DNA of 64,000 nucleotides from NCBI GenBank assembly GCA_020796225.1, contig CM036761.1:31880928-31944927 (forward strand), given 5' to 3'. Under the pieces are notes generated by a model, which saw only the letters and a list, made by a program, of their open reading frames with translations, searched no databases and was not told the origin of the DNA. The DNA is from Arion vulgaris. Taxonomy: Eukaryota > Mollusca > Gastropoda > Stylommatophora > Arionidae. This document shows positions 1 through 9,482 of the stretch, one piece after another (the stretch's first letter is position 1; each line of letters starts with the position of its first letter). The position numbers and the translations under genes are program-made.

Positions 1-24
1 ATCAATCAATCAATCAATCAATCA
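1..24 (+). repeat. (ATCA)n run at window edge
   Basis: Six perfect ATCA units. Complete SINE-1 copies in this window end in the same tetranucleotide, so this is probably the 3' tail of a SINE-1 copy cut off by the window edge. A simple microsatellite is the alternative. Confidence 0.5.
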
Positions 25-78
25 CTAACGTACATTTTGTGTTGAACAGTGAAAGTGTTGTTCCTGATTTAGACACAT

Positions 79-290
79 TGCCCGACTGCTCAGCGTGTTT
101 GTAGAGAGTAGACGACGGGTGTCAAGCTCCCTGTGAGTGCAGTTTGATTCCGCGGGCTGGCAGAAAAGCCACAAGTTCTCCAGATTTACGGTGTTCGTGG
201 CACCGAACCGAAGGGTTACGATGTCCATGGCACCGAGCCGAGGAGATGAAAGTTCAAGTGCTTCTGGATCAGGAAAAAAAAAATTATACA
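79..290 (+). mobile_element. SINE-7 copy
   Basis: A tRNA-like 5' part with a degraded B-box (AGTTTGATTCC) is followed by a body containing GGTGTTCGTGGCACCGAAC and a poly(A)-like end. Five more copies, all on the minus strand, lie at 25.1, 33.6, 43.7, 61.5 and 63.3 kb. The best of them have an intact B-box, GGTTCAATTCC. Open frames on either strand here are by-products of the element. Confidence 0.85.
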
Positions 291-574
291 CATACGGAGG
301 CCAACGTTTGACTAGGTAGATTCGGAAACACACTAAGCCGGTAAAAGACCACATTACGTTTGTAAGAAATTCGATCTCACTTATTTACACTAAACCAGCT
401 ACCCTTCAGTTGCATTGAAAAGTGTCTAATCAAATTGACAGAGTCGGATTTGGAAAGAAAACAGTTCACACATACACACGTTACACATCTTAGGAATCTA
501 AAAATAAAAGGATCCATAGGCGAAGGAATGACTTAATTGCATAGGCTTTTCCCATATGACCCCGCCCCTGTCGG
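291..574. other. No recognisable feature
   Basis: AT-rich sequence with no element that I can match elsewhere in the window and no convincing coding signal. Confidence 0.5.
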
Positions 575-755
575 CATGGATGGCCTTCCATCTGCAGAGA
601 GCATTTTACCTAGTAACTTCGTAACTTTGAGAACAATCCTAGGGATCTCATGAAAAAATTGCACCTGTTGCTCGGTCCGGATTTGAATCTAACACCTTCA
701 GTACAGCAGGCCCATGACTTAACCACTTCACCATTGAGACTCCTAGTGAGATAAC
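575..755 (-). mobile_element. SINE-8 copy (tRNA-derived)
   Basis: Read on the minus strand, the 5' end has an A-box-like ATGGTGAAGTGG and a B-box GATTCAAATCC. A body follows that contains CCCTAGGATTGTT. The second copy, at 41.45 kb, has cleaner promoter boxes. Confidence 0.75.
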
Positions 756-952
756 TTAACCTTATTCGCTCTATAATGGTTCTTTTTTTTACCTATGGAG
801 GCATGTGCATTGCAATGTATACTGACTTATCCAGTATCCTGGCTTTAAAAAGTACCTCAAGCAACTATATCAACTCAGAGGGGTGAATAGATTAAAAGCA
901 GTACGCAACAGTTTACCACCAGAATATAATACAATCATGTAAATTAAACAAG

Positions 953-1212
953 TGGCCTCTGTGGCCTAGGGGTTAGTGACTCGGTCTATTAACCTCGACG
1001 TTCTGAGTTCGAATCACGCTGCGGACAGTTTGGTTGCAAATTGTTTCGTGGATTTTTACAAAGGACGATGGCGCCACCCGTTCAGAAAGCAATGACAAAC
1101 TACTGAAATGGCAAACTACTGAACTTAATAATGCCTAGAAAATCACAAACAGCGATAGAAAGCTGGGGTTGATTCGCAAAGACCTGTAAAGGATATGCAA
1201 TTAAAAAAAAAA
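953..1212 (+). mobile_element. SINE-6a copy with target-site duplication
   Basis: A tRNA-derived head (A-box TGGCCTAGGGG, B-box GTTCGAATC) is followed by the core CAGAAAGCAATGACAAACTA and a poly(A) end. It is flanked by near-identical 12-bp repeats at 941-952 and 1213-1224 (11 of 12 bases match), the mark of LINE-mediated insertion. A short internal duplication repeats the core motif (GGCAAACTACTGAA). Confidence 0.9.
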
Positions 1213-1224
1213 AAATTGAACAAG

Positions 1225-1740
1225 AAAAACGAGTTTTAAAAATCGGCTTTAGAAAAGAGCATTTTTTGGTTTTAATATGACAAAGTTGATAATTTCATTA
1301 CAGCACTGTTTAAACTCGCACCTTAGTTTCATGTTGAAAGTTCATTGTCTAATCCTGATGTTGTTATTTCCGTGAGATCAATATTATAGTGAGACTAATC
1401 AAGTTATTGAATGTAAGCTTGCTAGATTTTTTTATTATGATTGATTCTCAAACAGGTAGTAAAAATGTTCATCATTGTTTCTCGTTGCTGATATTTGTGT
1501 ATCTGTCATTCAATCGACAGCTACTTTGAAAGAGAATTTCACAACAAGTAATCCAAGGTTTATAAACATTAATGTCGATACTTTTGTCTTCATCCGCAGC
1601 AAGAAGCTACTTATGTAAACATATCCATACATGTGTATATACACTCTTTCTCTCCCCCGATAATATATTACCTTCCCCGTGTCCCACACACACACACATA
1701 TATACAGATACGTATATTTTGTTTGCAAGAATAATGCTTG
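1225..1740. other. No gene; short CA/TA microsatellite
   Basis: AT-rich sequence without a recognisable element. A short (CA)n(TA)n stretch lies near 1685-1705. Short open frames on both strands fall over it and show no coding character. Confidence 0.5.
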
Positions 1741-2140
1741 CGTCTACTTTACACATAATACAATAATGATTGCGTCTCTTTTAGACTGATTAAAATAATG
1801 GTTGTGTCTAGTGTACACCGAATAAAATAATGATTGTGTCTACTGTACACATAATAAAATAATGATTGTGTCTACTGTACACATAATAAAATAATGATTG
1901 TGTCTACTGTACACATAAAATAATGATTGTGTCTACTGTGCACATAATAAAATAATGATTGTGACTACTTTACACATAATAAAATAAGGACTGTGACTAC
2001 TGTACACATAATAAAATAATGACTGTGACTACTTTACACATAATAAAATAATGATTGTGACTACTGTACACATAATAAAATAATGACTGTGACTACTTTA
2101 CACATAATAAAATAATGGTTGTGACTACTGTACACTGAAC
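1741..2140. repeat. 32-bp tandem array (~12 copies)
   Basis: The unit is built around AATAATGATTGTGTCTACTG and recurs about every 32 bases. Early units read GTGTCTACTG and later ones GTGACTACT, so the array has two homogenised sub-blocks. Confidence 0.9.
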
Positions 2141-2189
2141 ATAATTTACGTTCTTTGACGATATGTTTTATCCAACGGATCTGGAAGCA

Positions 2190-2290
2190 TCTAAATGGCA
2201 CAACAACCTCATGCTCTAAGGCTCAAATCACATACAGACAACAACAAATGCTTAAACAAGTGATTGATATAGATCAAAAGATGAAGTAAC
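2190..2290 (+). mobile_element. SINE-3 3' fragment
   Basis: Matches the 3' half of SINE-3: TGGCACAAC, then CTCTAAGGCTCAAATCACAT, ending near AGATGAAG. It is diverged and lacks the head. Confidence 0.6.
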
Positions 2291-2294
2291 AAAC

Positions 2295-2326
2295 ATTATT
2301 TGTAAATGTATATATTTACAAATAAT
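2295..2326. repeat. Perfect 13-bp inverted repeat (hairpin)
   Basis: The arms ATTATTTGTAAAT (2295-2307) and ATTTACAAATAAT (2314-2326) are perfect reverse complements around a 6-bp spacer. It sits just downstream of the candidate exon on the minus strand. No function can be assigned. Confidence 0.6.
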
Positions 2327-2372
2327 TGTAAAACAATAGCATCATGCCAGTATACAAATAACAGTAACTTAC

Positions 2373-2462
2373 AAAGCGGTGCCAATATCTGTATCTAGGT
2401 TTCTCATCGATGTTGTTACTTCTGCTAACTGCCGTTGTATATTGTCCATCCTCTCTATCAGT
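2373..2462 (-). CDS. Possible host exon, coiled-coil-like (candidate exon B)
   Basis: Seen on the minus strand: a pyrimidine-rich tract ending in TTGGTACAG, then 90 bases, then a strong splice donor (CTTT followed by GTAAGT). In the frame starting one base in, it encodes about 29 residues with heptad-like spacing, beginning LIERMDNIQRQLAEV and ending MRNLDTDIGTA. This resembles an amphipathic helix or coiled coil, but I do not recognise the protein. Its phase is compatible with candidate exon A upstream. Another frame is also open, and 90 bases is short enough for chance. Confidence 0.3.
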
Positions 2463-2536
2463 CTGTACCAAGATACAACAAAATATATAGATTATCAATC
2501 AATTGCCTGTCGGTGTAGACGATCATGTCTCATCAC

Positions 2537-2626
2537 AACTTTATCTCATTGATGCAGCGAATCAGTTCTGACGTCGATCTTGTGTTGAACAACGATGACA
2601 TACCATCCAACACCTTCTCCCTCTGC
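2537..2626 (-). CDS. Possible host exon (candidate exon A)
   Basis: On the minus strand a pyrimidine-rich tract ending in GCAATAG precedes 90 bases. In the frame starting one base in, these encode QREKVLDGMSSLFNTRS and then TSELIRCINEIK, a helix-like sequence. If a weak donor (GTGATG) is used at 2536, a 74-base intron would join it in phase to candidate exon B and skip an in-frame TGA. Without that splice the frame stops at once. Further upstream (about 2690-2756) another helix-like frame is broken by TGA. The plus strand also carries an 81-codon open frame here, so coding strand and reality are uncertain. Confidence 0.25.
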
Positions 2627-2849
2627 CTATTGCATAAAGGAAGCGAAAATAAGGAACTAAAAGACATTACTCTGCTCAGATTGCTTCGAGTATGTCTAAA
2701 CAGGTCCGGACCATGTTACAATATAGTTCAGCAGTTGTGGTACTGTAAAGTGAACTTGTTATGTTTGTAAGATCGTACCTGTAGTTCATCTAAACAAATA
2801 TGTTTTCATGAAGAACTATCTTCATATGGTGAATCTTTGTAGCGTACAG

Positions 2850-3275
2850 GTTGGGTGCTCGTTTCTCGTGCCAAAGGTAACCGGTGCGCTCGCTCGTGGA
2901 ACCATCTAAATATTTGTCCAGTAATCGCTAATGTCAGTGTAAGTGAGATCGAGTTATAAATACTTTTGGAGACAGACGATAAAACGATGGTCCATTGTTC
3001 CCTTTGAGCACATAAAAAAATACTTGGTAGCTCAAAATGAGAATATCAGTCTGAAAAGCCGCTGCTCGGACAAAATTATTTAGAAAAAGATTTAAAATAA
3101 AACGCATACACAATATCTTCACCATCTTTCACATTGCATTGGGGAACCTCGCCGATGACACGGAGTTTGTGCAATGCAGCTGAGATCTTCATGTGTAAGA
3201 AACAGATTGGAGCACACATGGTTACTCACCGAAGTGCAATGATGATGTTCTTATGTATCATTCAATGAAGATATA
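2850..3275 (+). mobile_element. SINE-1 copy, near full length
   Basis: The head contains GGTGCTCGTTTCTCGTGCC, the middle contains AGACAGACGATAAAACGATG, and the 3' part contains CGAAGTGCAATGATGATG with a degraded ATCA tail. Comparison with the copies at 39.5 and 54.4 kb gives a full element of about 430 bases with a tRNA-like start. Confidence 0.85.
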
Positions 3276-3279
3276 TGCA

Positions 3280-3395
3280 TGCACTAACTGTGTTTTTTTT
3301 TTTACAGAAACTAGAATCATATAATCAATGAAAAAATCTACATACACCAACTGTGGTATTTTACAGAAACTAGAATGATACTGACTTGAACGGAT
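3280..3395. repeat. Short imperfect direct duplication
   Basis: The segment ending in TTTTACAGAAACTAGAAT occurs twice, about 65 bases apart, just after the SINE-1 tail. Confidence 0.6.
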
Positions 3396-3696
3396 GATAG
3401 ATACCAATATGGACAGCTTTCTAATTACTGACAACAATAGTCAAGATGCAGTGACTCAGGGCACGATGATACTCTAGCCATAAATATGTGGATACATCTG
3501 ACCTGGGTGACCCCTCGTCCCCTGTTGTTAGGGTAGTAAAATACTGACTTCTAGTCATGGTGAGTAATAAACAATCTCATTAAGTTGCATGCACTTTGCA
3601 AAACGTCACTCTCCTCACAGTCTGCTTAGACATAATGTCTCTACACAGTTATCCTACCAAAATTATCAATATCTTCAAGATTAAATACTGTTGCCA
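3396..3696. other. No recognisable feature
   Basis: No repeat family or coding signal could be matched here. Confidence 0.4.
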
Positions 3697-3965
3697 TCAA
3701 GAGCCGCAGTAGCATAATTGTTAGAGAACTTGTTTCTGATGAGAGTGTTCTTTGTTCAATTCCACAGTGGGCGTCGAATCTTTTTCCGACGTAACGGCTC
3801 TCAGGTCGACCCAGCCTCAGTGAAAGCACTGACAAAGGAAGACGGGTGGCGTAATGTTGACCACATGACCCATCGCATGCCTTAACGCATTAAAACATAG
3901 GGACCTAACACCGTATTCTCCCATTTACCTCGATGTATGAAAAAGGGTTCCTTTACGTACTGTTG
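3697..3965 (+). mobile_element. SINE-2 copy
   Basis: A diverged tRNA-like head (A-box-like TAGCATAATTG) is followed by a body with GGCTCTCAGGTCGACCCAGC and an end resembling AAAGGGTTCCTTTAC. The better copy, at 30.3 kb, has both promoter boxes intact. Confidence 0.85.
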
Positions 3966-4156
3966 CCACCGTTGTCTTGGCGGTCAACAAATTCAAGAAA
4001 GAATATCTGTCGGTATTTCTTTTTCTCAACCATCACGCTGTTTAGTTTTGACGACAATACGTATATTTCCGAGACGATATATTGTTTTATGCACCAAGAA
4101 GACATGAGGTAAATGAAACAACATTAGTAATTATTGCTGTTTTTTTCTCTTTCAGT

Positions 4157-4375
4157 CTTCTTCTTCTCTTCCACCATTTACTTCTTTATAGAAGTGTTGG
4201 GGTGAAACGTAGTGATCTTGTGTGTGCTTTTTTTAAGGCACCTTGTAAGCTGATATTCATGTTCGTAAGGCTGTTCTTGATGCCGTCGCTCCATCTTTGC
4301 GTGGTCTTCCTCTTGCCTTGTACTCATTATACTTTTTCTGTGTGACTCTCTGTGGTAGGCTCTTTCAGTAACTCT
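4157..4375 (-). mobile_element. LINE-j tail fragment
   Basis: The minus strand encodes KARGRPRK, then (after a one-base frameshift) WSDGIKNSLTN and later ALKKAHTRSLRF with a stop. This is the Gly-Arg-Pro-Arg linker typical of the end of non-LTR retrotransposon polyproteins. A GAAGAAG-type 3' end follows. The copy at 63.5 kb has the same sequence but carries a piggyBac MITE, so this copy serves as an empty site. Confidence 0.8.
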
Positions 4376-4744
4376 TAATATTCATATATTCTCTAGAAAT
4401 TACATGAAGTTGCTAAGGTAGCTCATTCTCCATTATACTAGACAAACAATTGCAACACATTTATAATTAACATATATGTTTTGAATTTCTGTACTGAAAT
4501 TCATTTCTGAAGGATAACAAAAGAAAACTACTAACACCTACTTATTGTGTAAACTGTCATTTTCTTGTGTGCTTCTCTCGCAATCAGCCCCACTTGTCAC
4601 TAAGACAACCAACAGGATAGCGTACGCAAAATACGATTCAAGCTCCATTCACTAAATTTTGTTCGAACCTGGGAATGCAAGAAATAATAACATGAATGTA
4701 GTCTGAACTTAAGATTAAGTGATATCTTAAATTATTGGTTCAAT
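4376..4744. other. No recognisable feature
   Basis: AT-rich, no matched repeat and no coding signal. Confidence 0.4.
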
Positions 4745-5045
4745 AATATTTACTGCAACAATGTCAAATTGCAATCAATATGTGATATGTTTTCGATAGA
4801 CGTCATGGCACATTTGACATTTCCACGCGCGCTCAGTCCTCCACTGCAACAGCCATCCCAAAGTCCACTAGCGCACGTACCAATGAGAATGTTATTGGTA
4901 AATCTTCTGTTTCTACCACGGACTCGACACTATCTGGCATCTGGTATGTCATGACTGAACTTCTATTAATTGCAATAGTTCCAATGTCTGAGACTTGCCA
5001 GTATCACATAACTAAGTGCGCACTGCATTAATGCCATCAGATATG
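4745..5045 (-). repeat. Unclassified interspersed repeat M
   Basis: The reverse complement aligns over about 250 bases with 53480-53810: both contain GGCAAGTCTCAGACA and AATGTGCCATGACGTC. Orientation is taken from the 53.5-kb copy. No TIRs or tRNA head are visible. It may be a degraded LINE tail. Confidence 0.65.
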
Positions 5046-5119
5046 TCCTTATATGAACTTCAGAATGGAACATATACATAACTTAGAAACATCTTAACAC
5101 ATACAGATACCACTACATA

Positions 5120-5268
5120 GTATCGATACATATACGGGGACCCTCACCGGTACTACGGAGTTCGTGCACTGCCGCTGAGATCTAACTGTGTAAGAAAGAG
5201 ATCGGAGCGCAGATGGTTACTCACCAAAGTGCAATGATGATGGTCCTAATCAATCAATAAATAAATAA
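5120..5268 (+). mobile_element. SINE-1, 3' part only
   Basis: Contains CGGAGTTCGTGCACTGCCGC, GAAAGAGATCGGAGCGCA and an (ATCA/ATAA)n tail. The 5' two thirds are missing, consistent with a 5'-truncated insertion. Confidence 0.85.
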
Positions 5269-5333
5269 AGATATGTCCTTACTTCTGTTTGTTTTAGTAG
5301 TAGCATTATTTGCAAGTCACTGTCACTCAGCAC

Positions 5334-5515
5334 CAGGGCCGTACCGTGCTATGATACAGAGAGGCGGCTGCATCAGGCGGAACCGTAAGGTAGGGGGCGG
5401 TATCAGCAGCAAAATTAAAATTACAATTACAGGTTATTTAAAAGAAAACAAAAGATTTAAGGGGCGATATTTCGAAGACTTGCATCATGCTGAGAAAATA
5501 TACCGCACGGTTCTG
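5334..5515 (+). mobile_element. hAT-like MITE (hAT1)
   Basis: It starts CAGGGCCGTACCGTG and ends CCGCACGGTTCTG, matching inverted termini (family: CAGGGCCGTGC / GCACGGCCCTG). Flanks CTCAGCAC (5326-5333) and GTCAGCAC (5516-5523) form an 8-bp duplication with one mismatch. An 8-bp TSD and CAGGG termini are hAT hallmarks. It has no transposase and would need one supplied in trans. Related copies are at 7.9, 10.6, 15.8 and 54.8 kb. Confidence 0.88.
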
Positions 5516-5523
5516 GTCAGCAC

Positions 5524-5985
5524 GTTCGTTGTCCGCACTCCGGCATGTCTATGTGTGTACAGACAAGTCATTGTCCTGAGATGTGACCGTGGAATGAGGT
5601 AATCATCCATATAGGTACTTCGATGTCGTTGTAAAATTTGTGACTTATATATCGATAGTTACCGGCGTTGCGCTCTCGAGTTGAACCAGCATATAATATG
5701 TGTTTACTTTGCTGGACTAGGAACTGGAAGTTAGCGATGACATACATTGATTGAATGATTAGTTGCTATCTCCACTTGGAAGTTGAATCTTCCCATAGAA
5801 CAATACCTGAACAAAAATCTTGAGATCGTATATCGTCCAAGAAACCCGTTTTCTTACATCGCAGTATATTGGGTAATACAGTGTTAGGCCGATATTTGTT
5901 AATTAATGGGTGATTTGGTCAACATCCCGTCAACAGCCTTTATTTTCCACTGCTTTTCCTGGTATTTAAATGAGACAGGGTCGAC
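5524..5985. other. No recognisable feature
   Basis: No matched repeat and no coding signal. Confidence 0.4.
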
Positions 5986-6004
5986 TTGAGAGCAGTTACG
6001 GTAA

Positions 6005-6505
6005 GAAAAATATTTCACGCCCACTGTGAACTCTGCCAATGCCGGTTCCAAGCCTGGATGAAAAAGGAGGACTTGTGCGTGAGGCCAGCTAACTCATCAC
6101 AAGAAATTGAAATAGCTACAGAAACTTGTAAGAAAGGACGCCATACTGGTAAACCGACCAGCCAGGTGGTGTGAGGTGCACCTAGTGCATCAATGACGGT
6201 TGCTGATGAAAGCCGCTTTGCGGAAGTCAGCAATCCGACTCGGTACATTATTTTGCTCAAAAACACACTAAAATTGGATTTTGGAATGTGAGAACGAAAT
6301 GATTAACGAATATCAAACAGGCATTGAAGTGGGATGCAAAGGGTTTAAGAAAGAGAGGTCGACCAAAGGAGGCCCTGAAACGAACTTTGCTGAGAGAGGC
6401 AAGAAATATCGGTCTCAGTTCCATGGAGGAGATTGAGCGAGTTGCCCAGGATAGAGCGGTATGGAGAAATTACTTGCAGGCCCTATGTAACGTATAACGG
6501 TACGA
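6005..6505 (+). mobile_element. LINE-a copy with internal deletion
   Basis: The left part ends in a frame reading KIGFWNVRT, which matches the start of the APE-type endonuclease of non-LTR elements. The next bases, from about 6291, are already the C-terminal tail: ISNRH in one frame and, in the frame of other copies, ALKWDAKGLRKRGRPK and [15 protein letters not shown] followed by a stop. The endonuclease remainder and the whole reverse transcriptase are missing. A (TTA)n end follows at 6515-6530. The upstream limit is uncertain. Confidence 0.75.
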
Positions 6506-6644
6506 GAGAAATTTTTATTATTATTACTGTGAAATTGAACTCACACTATACGCATAAAAAATGTGTTCAGTAACAACTAGGCTACTGTTGCTCTCGACGC
6601 GTGTTAACCATGAAGACATAATCCTTTCTCAGTATGTCTTGTTG

Positions 6645-6899
6645 CCGCCTGAGTGGTTACCGGGGCCCAAATTTGGGGTGTAAAGAATAGAACTACCACT
6701 ACCTGTCGTGGATGTCGTAAGAGGCGACTAAGGATGTTTGGCTGACATCGGATGCACGTGTCCTAAACGTGTAGAAGTCAATGCGTTTAGGGGCATACCA
6801 AACCAATGTGCAACGTATACACGTTCTTGGCAAAGATGAAGTGTATCACAAAGAGTGATTAAAATTGGGCGTAAAGAATCAATGCAAAGAAGAAGAAGG
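6645..6899 (+). mobile_element. SINE-5 copy with perfect target-site duplication
   Basis: The head shares GTGGTTACCGGGGCCC and GTCGTAAGAGGCGACTAAGG with SINE-3 and SINE-4. The body contains GTGCAACGTATACACGTTC, and the 3' end is GCAAAGAAGAAGAAG. It is bounded by a perfect 11-bp duplication, ATGTCTTGTTG, at 6634-6644 and 6900-6910. The 5' GAGTGGTTA resembles the A-box region of Leu/Ser tRNAs. Confidence 0.93.
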
Positions 6900-7229
6900 A
6901 TGTCTTGTTGACTCCATGTTAAAACTAATACCAATACAGTTAGAATTTTGCAAACTGCGTACACTGCCAGATAATCAAAACACTGCATTGTCTGTCCGTT
7001 TGTCAGAACGTTCATACTGTTATCAAATGCCGATTGCCTGATCTGTCCCTTCCCACAGTTAAATGATGAGTTTGTGTCTGTATGCTCTGTTTTTCGTTTC
7101 TTTATTTTTGAAGCAATGAAGACGTTGTTAGCGAAGAGACGCGAAGCAATAGCTGCAACCGGAGCCACAGTTCCCTGTATTCGAATGCCCTTTCAGGTCA
7201 AGAGGAGACTCCCAGACAACATACTTCTT

Positions 7230-7395
7230 ATGTCAAGTGATCCTTGCATTTCAGTATTGTTAGTTACAGACGAACGCATTGTCAAAATATAACACAAATT
7301 ATAAAATCACAATTATATTATTTCACAAAGTAAAGTTAACGCTAATGAATATCAGTATTACTAACACTTTTGATCTCAATAAATAACTTTGGACT
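7230..7395 (+). repeat. Unclassified repeat R
   Basis: Aligns with 23425-23590: both have CAGTATTGTT, AGACGAA, then AT-rich sequence ending TCAATAAATAA-like. Divergence is high and no class can be assigned. Confidence 0.55.
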
Positions 7396-7409
7396 ATAGA
7401 ATAACACAC

Positions 7410-7660
7410 CAGGTATGTAGTTCAAGAGGTAGTGAGCTCGATCATAAACCCAAGTGTACCTGGTAGGCAAGTTTGGAACAAAAATTCGTTTCTGTGGGAT
7501 TTTTACAGAAGGTAAAAATATACCTCACCGTTCAGAAAGCAATGGCGAACTACTGAACGTATACGTAGTACCTAGACAATCAACGACTAGTTTACTATGG
7601 TTGATGGCTACGTCCTGTAAAGAATATGTCACGATTTGTATTTCATTAATACAAATTAAA
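7410..7660 (+). mobile_element. SINE-6b copy
   Basis: Has the core CAGAAAGCAATGGCGAACTA shared with SINE-6a but a different 5' head (TAGTGAGCTCGATCATAAAC) and a different 3' body (ATGGTTGATGGCTACGTCC). Confidence 0.85.
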
Positions 7661-7661
7661 G

Positions 7662-7760
7662 TGGTATGGTAAGTCGCAGGACGCTGTTGGAGATATTGCG
7701 AAGGAAATCGGAGCACATATGGACATGTCCGGAGTGCAATGAAGATATTCCGAACTGAAA
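7662..7760 (+). repeat. Unclassified repeat V
   Basis: Aligns with 54160-54275, sharing GACGCTG and ATCGGAGCACATATGGACAT. The motif resembles the 3' part of SINE-1 (ATCGGAGCACACATGG), so the two families may share a 3' end. Confidence 0.55.
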
Positions 7761-7811
7761 CTAAAGACTTTCAGAATCGCGTAGAATTTAAATAATGCTT
7801 ACATCTTCTTC

Positions 7812-7854
7812 TTCATCTCTTGCCGTCACATTGCTACCAGGTTGTTGCCCAGTG
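7812..7854 (-). repeat. Fragment of repeat T, interrupted by a MITE
   Basis: Contains TACCAGGTTGTTGCCCAGTG, as in the T repeats at 58.4-58.6 kb. The T sequence appears to resume after the hAT1 MITE (GTCCAATGTCG), so the MITE inserted into it. Confidence 0.6.
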
Positions 7855-8018
7855 CAGAGCTGTGTCGTACTATGATACAGAGAGGGGGCGGCATCAAAGG
7901 GGGCGGCATAAGCAGCAAAATCAAAATTAAAATTGAAGGTTATTTTAAGGAAAAAACATTTAAGAGGCCGCATTTCGAAGACTTGCATCATACTGAGAAA
8001 ATATACCGCACGGCCCTG
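7855..8018 (+). mobile_element. hAT1 MITE
   Basis: Left end degraded (CAGAGCTGTG), right end intact (GCACGGCCCTG), with the internal TTGCATCATACTGAGAAAAT of the family. Flanking octamers GCCCAGTG and GTCCAATG match at 6 of 8 positions, so this is an old insertion. Confidence 0.82.
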
Positions 8019-8026
8019 GTCCAATG

Positions 8027-9000
8027 TCGTGGTTTTCTGTTTTTATTTTGCGCTGTTCTGGTGGCTTGTGTGATTGTTATTTTTGCCTTACATTGTTCTA
8101 TCAAATATGCAGTACGCACCAGTCAGCCCACATCAACTACGAATTTCCCATTTCCCGACTGAGGTCAACGATCTCAAGTTACCCGGATGTGGAGGGTGAG
8201 AGATTTATCTCTTCTTAGCAATCTTCAGAGAAAAAAATATATTCATCAGCCATGCATGACCGTGGAATAATAATGCACCACTCAATGAATCGAGTACGTT
8301 CAACACTCAGTCGTATCTACAAGAGTGTTCCTTGTGACATATTCAAACCGACGTGTCTCTTCTTCATGGGACAACTTAGAGTTTGAAAATAATACATTCT
8401 TAGTCATGCAAGATGCTTCTTCTAAAGGAATAAATGTACCGGAAATAATTTGGTTTATCAGTGGCGTCACATGAGATACCAGAATAATGATGGAAACAGG
8501 CTGTTCTATTTTTCGAGACTTTTCATCCGGTCTACTCCAGTAGACTTTTCCCTTGTATTAGTAATCACGCAAGACTGGGTTAAAAAAAAAAAATTGTTTG
8601 GATAAGAATTGGTCGGTTAGAATTTAAAAAAAAAGTCATTACCGAACTAAGTGGTATCTCAAAAAGGCAGGATTCAGATATCCGTTTTGCCTATCACGCA
8701 TTTTCTTCTGTTGTATGGTATGTGCTTTCATCTAGTGTTTTTGTGTCAATTTTGTTCGTATTTTGAGTGCTCATGGGCATATATTTTTTATAGTTTAAGA
8801 CCGAATTAATATCTACATAGACTAATCGAAAATATAAATACGGGGGCCTTAATATCTAATCTATATTTTTGTTTATGTTACCACTTTTACTCGGTAATTT
8901 GTTTTAATTTCAGACGGCATTATATTGGAATGTATACTAAATAAGTATGTATACTGGCTTTGCGTTACTTAAAATATACAGTGAGCCCTTATAGCAGCTC
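8027..9000. other. No recognisable feature
   Basis: About 970 bases of AT-rich sequence with poly(A) runs near 8582 and 8625. No repeat match and no credible reading frame. Confidence 0.45.
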
Positions 9001-9002
9001 AG

Positions 9003-9295
9003 CAGAGTGAAGGGGTTAATTTCTCTTTTCCTCTCTTTTGCCTTTTGAACCTGGATTGGGGCATAGGTCCTCAACCAACTGATGCCAAATTTTCCTATCT
9101 CTAGCTATCTCCTGCAGCTCCCTCCAGCTCTTCTTTATATTGTTCATCTCTGCCTCCAAATCTCGTCTCCATGTATTTCTCGGCCTCCCCTTCTATCGCT
9201 GTCTCTGTGGGTTCCAGGCAAGGACCCTTCTTGTTATATTCCCTCAGGTTTTCGCAAAGTGTGTCCTATCCAGCGCCAGCGTATTTTTTTAAGAA
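9003..9295 (-). mobile_element. LINE-d tail fragment
   Basis: The minus strand encodes GRPRNTWRRDLEAEMNNI, then SWRELQEIARDRKIWHQLVE and DLCPNPGSKGKR before a stop. This is the conserved end of a non-LTR retrotransposon polyprotein. The RT core is absent, so the copy is 5' truncated. One in-frame stop lies just before GRPR. Confidence 0.85.
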
Positions 9296-9482
9296 GGGGT
9301 TAATACATCACAGTAATCCTATGTACTATGGGAATCATGCTGCTAATATATAATGGATTTTCGTGTATTTGTAATTAATCCCATAAAAGAGGTTTTGCTA
9401 AAGACTAAGACAGACGAGACAAGATTGTATTACATTTACAAGTTCTAGCAGTTCTTAATTTTCCTTATTTTCATGATCATGT

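Noticed and set aside
5273..5602. 109-codon frame with a signal-peptide-like start
   Set aside because: Most of it is the hAT1 MITE. A similar frame at 7842-8162 covers another copy of the same element.
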